DNA from: Symbiodinium kawagutii
Lineage: Eukaryota > Sar > Dinophyceae > Suessiales > Symbiodiniaceae
NCBI GenBank assembly: GCA_009767595.1
Contig: VSDK01027873.1
Span: forward strand, 62,001 to 126,000
Length of the DNA: 64,000 nucleotides
Direction of reading: 5' to 3'
Both the position numbers and the translations under genes were made by a program. A model generated the notes under the pieces. It did not search any database and had not been told where the DNA came from. It was given only the letters and a program-made list of their open reading frames with translations. Shown here piece by piece: positions 56,187 through 64,000 of the stretch; the stretch's first letter is position 1; each line of letters opens with the position of its first letter.

Positions 56187-56539
56187 GTGGAAACTTACGG
56201 ATTTGAAGGTTTTGATTCTTGTCCCGGCACACCTTCATGCCACTTTGGTTTTTGTCTGGCTTTGCATTTTAGTTCCTTTGTTTTTTTTGTGTTTTTTTTT
56301 GCATAGTTCCTTCTGTCCCACGTCTCATATCAAAACGTGCAATGCTTCGGATTGGGAATGATGGGTGATGCCTCGGATGTGGACAATGTCCCTACGAACC
56401 GTTTCCCCAAATCTGGAAACCGAGTCGCGGCGCATTATGCATTTATAATTTTCTTGGAATTAAAAACGCCGAAGAAACTGGAGATGAACTACAAGGCTCT
56501 GCCATATTGGCCATCGCCGTTCAACCGGCTTGGTACAAA

Positions 56540-56830
56540 GGAAACAAGTGAGTCAAACAATTTTGAAATTTGCCGGGCAAAGCCTGCAAACAAAAAAATC
56601 ATCGGCAAAACAAAGGTCCAATAATGCGTCGCCCAAATCGAAACCAGCGTTCGGATTCGCCAGGTGCCCATCGCTCATTGTAAAGCACAACAAAAAAACC
56701 GTAGAGTTAACACACGAACTTTGTCGCACACCGACGCTGACGTTAAATGCATGGCTGCGATTCCAATCCCCTATGACTTCACCAATTTGGTCGGCATACT
56801 TACACGGGCTGCGCGATGCAGATTAAGTGG
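56540..56830 (-). pseudogene. LINE reverse-transcriptase fragment (diverged)
   Basis: Read on the - strand, bases 56595-56615 encode F-A-D-D, preceded by L-L-D-L-C and, further up, a G-V-R-Q-like stretch. This is the order seen in the better-preserved LINE copy at 58.7-59.1 kb (G-V-R-Q-G ... L-L-D-L-R-F-A-D-D). The frame is interrupted and no long ORF remains, so this is a decayed non-LTR retrotransposon piece. Confidence 0.5.
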
Positions 56831-57449
56831 TGGGAAAATATATGGCCCGCAAACGCTTCCCATAGCGAATGCCAACGCACTCGGCCAAACGCGCGTTTGG
56901 AACAGAAAGCGGCTAAGACGGTGGTGTGGACCAATGAAACGCAAACTGCGCAGACATTAACGCCTGATAGTAGCCTTTCACCAAATTCCTTGAACAACAG
57001 TCACCTTGGTGCGTGCAATGGCCGACTCCCGGGCACGCAGCGCCATCCCCGCCCTGCGACACGCAATTGCCGCCGCAGGGACGGCGTGCTGGTCAGAGAT
57101 GTTCACGTGTGCTCTTGCATGGTGTAGGACCCCCCCTGCTCCCTTCCGTCCCTTATTTCCTTCCGGCCCGGCTGCCCTCATGAACCCGTCCTTTCACGAA
57201 AATTCCCTGGCCAAGGAACGAGAACCAGGTTGAACGTTTCGCTCTCGCTTTCCGGCCGTTCGAATCGAAGACTACGCACGGCCTTATAAAGACACAGGCA
57301 ATCAGGAATCACAGTGACCAACAGAAGTGAACGAGGGTTTGCGCTGCGGCAATCCACAGGAGCCGGTGCGGTGCTACATCCAACCGCGGTTCGTGGTGAA
57401 AATATTTCACCGAAAATTTCGATAACGAATCACCTCATGTGATAGCAGG

Positions 57450-57620
57450 ACGGCGGTGCTGATGATTTGGTTCTGATTCAAAATTTATGTGCTGCTGTTG
57501 CCTTGGCTTTCATCTCCATGACAATGTGGGTCAAAAATTTGCCGGTGAAACAATGCGAGCGGCCAAACGAAATTTTTTCAAATGCAAAACGTATTTCTCC
57601 ACAAAGTCAAGCGACAGATC
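57450..57620 (+). pseudogene. Possible LINE reverse-transcriptase fragment
   Basis: A + frame reads G-G-A-D-D-L-V-L-I at about 57452-57478, matching the x-A-D-D-L-V-L-I form of LINE reverse-transcriptase motif C. About 40 further codons are open. No other motif is preserved, so the assignment rests on one motif and its location among LINE pieces. Confidence 0.35.
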
Positions 57621-58184
57621 CGACCGGCGTTCTGTAATGAGGGCATCCAAAAAATCAATGGCAATTGTGGAAATATGCGCATGTTCAACAAAACGTGTGT
57701 TTTCTTTCCTTCGCCGTCCGAGTGGGAAAATGGTTGCGGTCCTTCTGGGACACGGGACACATTGGCAGAATATTGTGGTAGTTATTCGCAGCAAAATTTT
57801 GTTGCCCCAGCTGGTTTTGAACGTTTGGTTGGTTCCATGGTTGTGATTGACATGTTGTGGCGGCGTGACTTTGTGCAGCTTCATTGTCACGCACGGCTTT
57901 TTGCGGCACTATTCCCAATCGGGTAACTTCGTAAGTTTGTCGTTGCAAAAACGCGTGCAATGCAGCATGGTCTCGGCAGGCTCTCGCAAATTTAGGTATT
58001 TTCGGTATATGTGGCCAACAAAAAGTCTAACTCACGCTCGATACCGGCAAGTTGGAAATTGGGAATTAGCTGCTCGTGATACAAACATGTGGATGAATTT
58101 AATACCCGATTTTTGCAACTTTGGTCTTTTATCCTGGGTGTTGTTACACCCCCTTGCGCCCAAAGGTGCTGCTGACCGCCACGC

Positions 58185-58262
58185 AGGACTTTTTGACTTT
58201 TGGCTTTGCGCCTGCCTGTCCGAAGGCAGCCCCCCTTTGGGGCGCACGCAAAGCGAGACAAA
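58185..58262 (+). repeat. Hairpin-forming dispersed repeat, copy 1
   Basis: Contains TTTGCGCCTGCCTGTCCGAA, then GGCAGCCCCCC...GGGGCGC and GCAAAGCGAGAC. The outer CTTTGCG/CGCAAAG and inner GCCCC/GGGGC arms can pair. A second copy in the same orientation lies at 61521-61590. It ends with a TAAATAAATAAA stretch, as a retroposed short element might. Confidence 0.85.
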
Positions 58263-58299
58263 TAAATAAAACATCAATGCGCGGAACGAAATTTCAGGA

Positions 58300-59111
58300 A
58301 ATCATCACAAAACTGCATCCAGAAAGGTTGGTCTTGAGCAACAACATGCTGGTCTCCAAATTGTTGAAGCCGGATATAGGCCACGAGTTTGCTTGTCCGG
58401 TCGTGCCGTGGGTATCCAGCTTTTCGTACTCCATTTGGGTTCCAAGCCAGTATTCGTTTTACCCACCTGTTCACGGGCAAGTTGGCAACATACATTGCAA
58501 GGCATTGTTCCGACCAAACCGTGTTGCATTGCAAGCGTTGTGAATTGTTCGATGTCCAGAAGCACAAGGGGCAACAGGGCAAATAGCCCGGTCAAAGAAT
58601 CGGAATCGAACTGCGAGACGAACCTTCTGATCACACAAATGTGTTTGTTGGCAAGGAACGTTCATGAGGCTGCCTGCAAAAGATGGTTGGTGTCCAAAGT
58701 TGATCTTCCGCTGGCACCAGCTGACCGAATACACCCCAACCGTTTGTGTCCGACATCGTTGCCTCTCGCCGCAGTTGCCTCATGACTGGTTAGGATCAAA
58801 CGTTGCGGTGGCTCAGCTTCGTTTGTTAGAACCACGGTTTTGCCGGCATTGAGAGACAAACCAACATGACCAAGTTCTTCCAGGAGAATTTCCAACATCA
58901 GAATCGCTTCAAATCTAGTTCGGGCGAACAGTAAAATATCATCTGCAAAACGAAGGTCCAACAATTTCGAACATTCGTCGTCCAAATCAATTCCGCAAGC
59001 AGAAGTTTCCACCCTTCGCCTCCACCTTTGCGTGGCCATGTCAAGAATTGCTGTGAACAACCTTGGGCTTAGCACACGCCCTTGTCTCACGCCGGCCGCG
59101 GTTGGAAACAT
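58300..59111 (-). pseudogene. LINE reverse-transcriptase fragment with motifs B and C
   Basis: On the - strand 58662-59111 is open for 149 codons. It reads G-V-R-Q-G-R-V-L-S-P-R-L-F (motif B), then L-R-F-A-D-D-I-L-L-F-A (motif C, at about 58921-58952), then L-S-L-N-A-G-K-T-V-V-L-T-N-E. The homologous thumb region continues to about 58300 in another frame (R-F-F-D-R-A-I-C-P). This is a non-LTR (LINE-type) reverse transcriptase; the clade cannot be set from here. The N-terminal half and the endonuclease are missing, and frame breaks make it a pseudogene. Confidence 0.78.
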
Positions 59112-59230
59112 TCGATTGTCACCGGCATTGCCATGGACCTGTCCCAGCTGCTTCTTTTCTTTTCTCTTTTCTTTCGCCCGTCCGAGTCAGATGACTACGG
59201 TCCTTTTCGGACATGGGACAAACTTGCAAG

Positions 59231-59906
59231 CTACAACGAAAATTGTTCACGGCAAAATTGGACAAATTGCCCTTCCATAAGAAGCCAGGTCACAAGCTGA
59301 CGAGCATGATGAAACCAAAAGGACTCACCGAAAACGTGTTCAGAAAATTTACGCAACATATCATCCCATGTTTGTTGCGGACGCCCGCGGGCGCGAGAAG
59401 GCATTGCATTGAAATCCGCACACCAATTTTCAGAAGGATCCCATAGCGCAGCAAATCCAGGCCAACTGTTGGAAGTAGCCACGTGAGCAGCGAACCGAAA
59501 TTGACGTTTGAATAAAGAATCGGACCATTCACAAACCGGAAAAATTTCCGGAGCTGCTTGCAACCGGTCATTCATTTTGCTCATGCGACTTCTCCAGTCG
59601 TTGCCCTCCAAGGTCACCCATCCAACAATTGCGCGAAGCATCCGGCGCTGGACGATATTGATTCTTTGGATTTGTGATGCGACCAGAGGTAATGAAGCCA
59701 AACCAAACAATGAAGCCGGAGAAATCACAGCGTCGAAAAATTTTAGCCGCAATTTCAAGGAAACATGCCTGTCCCAGCTGCCCAATGTAAAAATTTGGCA
59801 TTGTCCATACCAAATGCTCGGAAAAACCATGCGTCCGCAATGCAACCCACACCTTATGCCAGATCACCCGGTCGAATGCTTTGGCCAAATCCACCACGAA
59901 CTGCAT
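59231..59906 (-). pseudogene. LINE fragment: motif A joined to C-terminal region
   Basis: Read on the - strand, 59568-59906 begins with V-D-L-A-K-A-F-D-R-V (motif A). The overlapping frame 59231-59845 carries the C-terminal region (L-K-F-F-D-A-V-I-S-P ... I-V-Q-R-R-M-L-R-A-I-V-G-W). Motifs B and C should lie between them and are absent, so this copy has an internal deletion plus a frame shift. It lies upstream of, and in the same direction as, the 58.3-59.1 kb fragment, which has the missing motifs. Stretches near 59176-59262 resemble 57716-57800, so repeated copies overlap here. Confidence 0.72.
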
Positions 59907-60549
59907 TGTTGGAAAAAAAAATCCAAATGGGCGTGTTAACCGCCAACAACTTATCCACCATCAAATTCGCTGACAGTCAATGCTCTTCAATGCGATGCCC
60001 TGTGCGAAAACCATGTTGCTCCTCAGGCTGATGAAGTTCCAGTGTTGGCTCCCCCCGAGCCCGCGTCAAATAAACAAAAGTTTTGAATATGACCAGCGCT
60101 CCGGTCATCCACGGACGGCTTGCATGAATGTTTCCTTAGAAAACCCCGAATTGTGGTGGCCGTCCGGGCACAGCCCATGGCCGTGTTCATGTAAACAGCT
60201 CTGTCGTTCGAACCCGGATCGAATTGGTCCGTCGCAAAGGCGGAACCAGGTAGTCAATCCGCCTCCTCAAGCCAGCTGGGCTGCGAAAATTCAATGTGGG
60301 GAATGACGGGTCGATGTCCATTGCCGGTGGCAACGTTCGGGGAAAACTTGTGAGACAATTTTTGCGCAAATTTCCTCCGGATGATTTTGCACAATGCATG
60401 GTGCGAATGTGCAATGTCGCGTTGTCCACCGGCTTGACACCGCCAACTTGGAGGGAAACGGTTTTCACAACGTGACCGAAAAAAACTGCGGGCAGTCCAG
60501 TTTCCTGATTTCGACCACTCGCGAACACGGGCAAGTTCTGCAAACCCCT

Positions 60550-61520
60550 TGCTCACATGTTGCTGGACAAGGCCGACAACACCTTGGAAATCCACCGGCC
60601 AGAAGAACAGTGTGGTTTCATGTGGTTACCATCCAAACCGACGTTCGAAAAAATATTTGGTGACTGCAAGCAGATGCCTTGACAAAACGTGGGCAGCAGG
60701 CGCTTGGGTTGTCACCCTGGATTTGTTGAAAGATTTTGACTGCGTGCACGGGCCGGCTCTGTGGAGCGCATTGGCAAAGGAAGGAGGATTTCAACAAGGG
60801 ATGTTGCTGCTAGACAACTTGTGCCGGAACCAAACTGCTGAAGTGAATGGTAGTACAAGTCGGAACCGTAAATTTTCAATTACGGCAAGGGTGCGGCGAG
60901 GGCGCGGTCTGAGCCCCGGTTTGTTCAAGGCAGTGTTGTAGGAAGCAATGGGCGGCTGGCGTTGTTCTGTCGGCGCACGTGGGTTCGGCTAGGGGGGTGG
61001 GCAAACGCATTTGCTTGACCTCAGTTTTGCAGATGATATTTTGCTTTTGGCGGCCACAAGACATGAAACTGGACAGTCGTACAGTGGATGTTCTGCGGTC
61101 AAAAAGGCGTGCGGAAAAAAAATGCATTGGTGGCAATTGTTGGATGCCGGTTTGGAGGTGGATTAGGTCTTCAGTCCGGAGAAAGCAATGATTTTGACAA
61201 ACGAAGCACAAGCGCCTGAGAGCTCATTACACGAGGGTTTGTCCATCAAAGTTTTTCGAGCCGAACCTGTGCAAATTTCTGTTGGTCGGGGCTTGGATTG
61301 CGTTTATCATTTACAGAGAGCAGCGAGGGCGTGGGGGGCAAACAATCTCATAGTGAATGCTACATTCACGAAATTATGCCGAAGTATCGTTTGCGCACCT
61401 TCGGGGACAGATTGGTCATCAGATTGGCATGACATATTGCACACTTGGAACGAGAAATCTTGGATGTTTGTCTCTCATGCACGCGTTGTGTCGCGGGCAG
61501 CAACTTGGTGCAAACAACTT
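60550..61520 (+). pseudogene. LINE reverse-transcriptase fragment, + strand
   Basis: On the + strand: V-V-T-L-D-L-L-K-D-F-D-C-V (motif A, about 60700-60740), R-V-R-R-G-R-G-L-S-P-G-L-F (motif B, about 60885-60930) and, one frame over, L-S-F-A-D-D-I-L-L-L-A (motif C, about 61016-61050). I-L-T-N-E-A-Q-A-P follows at about 61192. It resembles the - strand copy (V-L-T-N-E-A-E-P-P) and so belongs to the same family in opposite orientation. Frame changes between motifs show that it is degenerate. Confidence 0.72.
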
Positions 61521-61590
61521 TGACTTTTGACTTTGCGCCTGCATGTCCGGAGGCAGCCCCCTTTGGGGCGCAGGCAAAGTGAGACAATTA
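61521..61590 (+). repeat. Hairpin-forming dispersed repeat, copy 2
   Basis: TTTGACTTTGCGCCTGCATG, then GGAGGCAGCCCCCTTTGGGG and CGCAGGCAAAGTGAGAC. The outer arms CTTTGC(GC)CTGC and GCAGGCAAAG pair with a 2-base bulge, and GCCCC/GGGGC pairs inside. It has the same orientation as the copy at 58185-58262 and directly follows the + strand LINE fragment. Confidence 0.87.
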
Positions 61591-61679
61591 TAGGACCGGA
61601 TAACCCCACATGATAGCCTTGGCCTGTAGATCGAGTCCAAGAAATTCTACAGGAAGAGAAGAACAGCTGAGAATAGAAA

Positions 61680-61719
61680 TGATGACGATGTTGGCGATGA
61701 CGATGAGAATGATGATGAC

Positions 61720-61774
<55 letters not shown>

Positions 61775-61779
61775 GTGAC

Positions 61780-61830
<51 letters not shown>
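61680..61830. repeat. (GAT)n microsatellite
   Basis: About 150 bases of mostly GAT/ATG triplets with scattered GAC, GGT and AAT variants. It produces poly-Met, poly-Asp and poly-His frames that are not genes. Confidence 0.97.
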
Positions 61831-61831
<1 letters not shown>

Positions 61832-63085
61832 TTGACGGTGACGGTGTTGCTGGCTAAAAGTACACATTCGATTCAATGGCTAGCGCCTGAGCAGCCAGAA
61901 CATCCCCGTCATCACTTCAAGAGTGAGAGGGAGGATGCTGATGAGCCGGCCACACAAAATGCACAAATACTGATCTGCACAGAGCATATGAGGTGACCAA
62001 CCGCCACAAGAGACATACGCGACAAATCCAGATGTACCCAAGGCGAAACGCGACGAAAAGAAAGACACAAAGACCAGACATACCAAGACCGAACGGACAC
62101 ATCCATCCAGACCAAGACCAAGCAGACCAAGATCAAGTGCGCTAACACACAGCACGCCAAGCGAAAACAAAGCAAACTGCAACAAAGGAAAAAATACGAA
62201 AAACAACCACGGCAAGACAGATCCATCTGCTGCACTCGGAAGCTCGAAGAAGGTTTCCTGAGTCAGCCGCAACGGGTCAAAATGGTATACCATTTGCCTG
62301 CACCAAGAATCAAATTAGCAAACATCAAAGGCAGCCAAGCCATCAGGTAGATCAAGTACGTTTTGCAGTCATGAACCCCGCAATTAGGTCAAGTACGTAT
62401 GATCAGTCCAAATGACACGTGGATGATAACTAATAATCTTATATACGAAACAAAAACCGAATGTTCCAGTCAACAACCCAACATCCGAAATTCGAAAGAC
62501 TCAGCATTCGGATTACATGGTCACCATCTTCTCAGACATCGCGCGCGTAGGATCCATAGGACACATTAACCGCACAATCAAGTCCCATTTTTGGCCCATG
62601 AAATCATCCAAGCATTACATTGACCATAAACAATGTATAATCGCCTTTTCCACTGACAGATGCTCCGCCCATCGAATGACCTCGCACTACCATGCGCATC
62701 ACTCCCATCTCCGTGCTCCGAGCCCAATGCCACGTGCCCGTGATTAGTCAAAAACTAATCATTATCATTATTTTTTTTCATGTATACGAAGGTGACCCGA
62801 GTTCAACGAACACATCGAACATGGCCAAAAGATTGATTCATAAATCCTAACACATTTTGTCCTTGTTGAAAGCGTTCATGCATGAGATATGTATCAGTTC
62901 GGCGATGAATCCACAATTAGTTCCCTCTGATTCGGATCTGTAAGTGAATGCTAGCTGGACAGTGGCAACACCCTGGCACCAACGTTTATTTTCTCCGAAG
63001 ATGGTAGCATCCCCGTGTCGGCATTGAGCGCCACACAGTTGATCAATGTGACCGGCAACTGGCTTCACGATCCAAGCAGGAAACT
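61831..63085. other. Spacer without an assignable gene
   Basis: The + strand at about 62000-62280 is A/C-rich, which makes a long hydrophobic frame on the - strand and a Lys/Thr/Pro-rich frame on the +. Both look like composition effects. 62340-62850 is AT-rich with nothing recognisable. Confidence 0.5.
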
Positions 63086-63090
63086 CTGGT

Positions 63091-63152
63091 GATTGAAGTG
63101 TCCGGTTGAGCACAAACTCTTGGGATTGAAGTGTGCAGTTGAGCACAAACTC
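63091..63152. repeat. 33-bp tandem duplication
   Basis: Two neighbouring copies of GATTGAAGTGTNNNGTTGAG followed by CACAAACTC, differing at a few bases. They lie immediately before the large palindrome. Confidence 0.85.
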
Positions 63153-63187
63153 CGCGGATGGGACGGAGAGTATCAACAAATGCCGGT

Positions 63188-63384
63188 GCTCGACCCTCCA
63201 CCATCTCAGCAATAACACTCTTTTGTGTAACGACACTTCTATTGACGATACTGTGACAGAACTAGCCCGCAATTCTTTCAAAGGATTCTTTCAAAGAATT
63301 GCGGGCTAGTTCCGTGACAGTATCGTCCATGGCAGTGTTATTACACAAAAGACGTGTTACTGCTGAGATGGTGGAGGGTCGCGC
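63188..63384. repeat. ~200-bp near-perfect palindrome (MITE-like)
   Basis: The left arm (63188 to about 63278) and right arm (about 63290-63384) are reverse complements over about 95 bases. Small mismatches and indels occur in the outer half, and the inner half (around AGAACTAGCCCGCAATTCTTT) is nearly exact. The centre is a short TTTCAAAGGATTCTTTCAAA-type loop. No coding capacity is seen. It fits a foldback or miniature inverted-repeat element, or an inverted duplication. Confidence 0.92.
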
Positions 63385-63659
63385 ACCATCTGTGGTCACG
63401 AAAGATCCCACCATCTGTGGAGCGCTTGTGCATCAACTCAGCTCTGGATGACACGGCTTGCGAAATCTGATTATTGGGGTAGCGCCTGCCCCCTACCAAT
63501 CAGCTTAGCTAAGCAGTCTGCAGGCTGAGCTGACACCACGTTGGCCGGTGATGGGGAACACACACTCGCATACTTGAGGCCAACGGTCCGTTTGCCATGT
63601 CAAACTGCCCTCCTGCTCAGGTTGTTCAATGACAAAGTAAACCTTCCTCCACATCAAGC

Positions 63660-63911
63660 AAGTGCATTCCAACCAGGATGATTGTTTGAACCTTTATACA
63701 GATCAGCCCCATTCTCGACCCAAAATTTAACACATTGTATGCAGTCCGATGAAGCAGCATAAAGAAATTTGTAGTGGTCGCACTCAACACTTCTGCGCGG
63801 TTTCACATGAAAATTTGCATCCTCTTGAGCACCTGGACATAGACCCATGGACGCCATATATTCAGCGAGATTCCCGAGCCGTGGCACTCGCGCACACGCA
63901 CCAGAGCTGAT
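63660..63911 (-). CDS. Ankyrin-repeat-like exon
   Basis: An internal exon read on the - strand, entered after TTTGCAG (63918-63912) and probably left at a GC donor (63659). Its second half reads C-D-H-Y-K-F-L-Y-A-A-S-S-D-C-I-Q-C-V-K-F-W-V, then E-N-G-A-D-L and N-H-P-G-W-N-A-L. The A-A-x-x-x-C-x-x-C-V-x-x-x-V-E-x-G-A-D core is ankyrin-repeat-like. The N-H-x-x-W-x-A-L ending recalls a large dinoflagellate ankyrin family. If no splice occurs, the frame stops with TGA just after. The rest of the gene lies beyond the exon on both sides and, 5', off the window. A protein-interaction role is all that can be inferred. Confidence 0.6.
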
Positions 63912-64000
63912 CTGCAAACACTACAGCAAAAATCCTTTTGAACCAAATCTGTCCAGGCGTTTTCAAGATGTAGGCCCGCTCGAATACCAAACCCGGATAT

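Noticed and set aside
61475..61996. Poly-His and poly-Met open frames
   Set aside because: They come from the GAT microsatellite and the adjacent hairpin repeat.
61880..62293. 137-codon hydrophobic - strand frame resembling a membrane protein
   Set aside because: The + strand is A/C-rich here, which by itself gives Leu/Phe/Cys/Val codons on the other strand. No start context or splice sites support it.

Overview
This is eukaryotic nuclear DNA, most likely from a dinoflagellate and probably a member of the Symbiodiniaceae. Three things point there. A complete phosphoglycerate kinase gene is cut into about 21 short exons, its introns begin with GC, GT or GA, and nearly all of them end AG|G. 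A Ty1/copia element carries the domain set seen in dinoflagellate copia elements, including a methyltransferase-like domain. LINE debris, microsatellites and period-9 to period-12 minisatellites fill the introns and spacers. No full dinoflagellate spliced-leader sequence, rRNA or tRNA gene was seen. A 13-base N gap lies at 31437-31449.

Layout. 1-1899: spacer. 1900-11576: a 9.7-kb, apparently young Ty1/copia retrotransposon with two 173-bp LTRs (one mismatch), an ORF for Gag, protease, a methyltransferase-like domain and integrase, and a second ORF in the +1 frame for reverse transcriptase and RNase H. 13.0-53.5 kb: a run of genes all read on the + strand, separated by short spacers. They are fragments of one or two unrecognised genes (13.0-19.0 kb), a six-exon gene for a small acidic-tailed protein (21.75-24.30 kb), a short-chain dehydrogenase/reductase with no intron (24.44-25.28 kb), exons of an unrecognised gene ending at 30.19 kb, the end of another ending at 34.15 kb, phosphoglycerate kinase (34.76-40.79 kb), a five-exon small gene (45.34-47.05 kb), a coiled-coil protein with one stop-free 120-nt intron (47.78-49.69 kb), and exons of another unrecognised gene (50.2-53.5 kb).

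From about 55.9 kb the supported signals move to the - strand or become mobile DNA. There is an exon-like segment on the - strand at 56 kb, a mosaic of diverged LINE reverse-transcriptase pieces in both orientations (56.5-61.5 kb), two copies of a hairpin-forming dispersed repeat, a GAT microsatellite, a ~200-bp near-perfect palindrome (63.19-63.38 kb), and an ankyrin-like exon on the - strand at the right edge.

The genes do not form an evident pathway. Only phosphoglycerate kinase (glycolysis), the SDR, the retrotransposon proteins, the LINE pieces and the ankyrin-like exon could be assigned to families. Exon models were built by hand from reading-frame continuity, AG|G acceptors and, for phosphoglycerate kinase, family knowledge. 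Boundaries can be off by a few bases because donor and acceptor often share the same AGG-type repeat.
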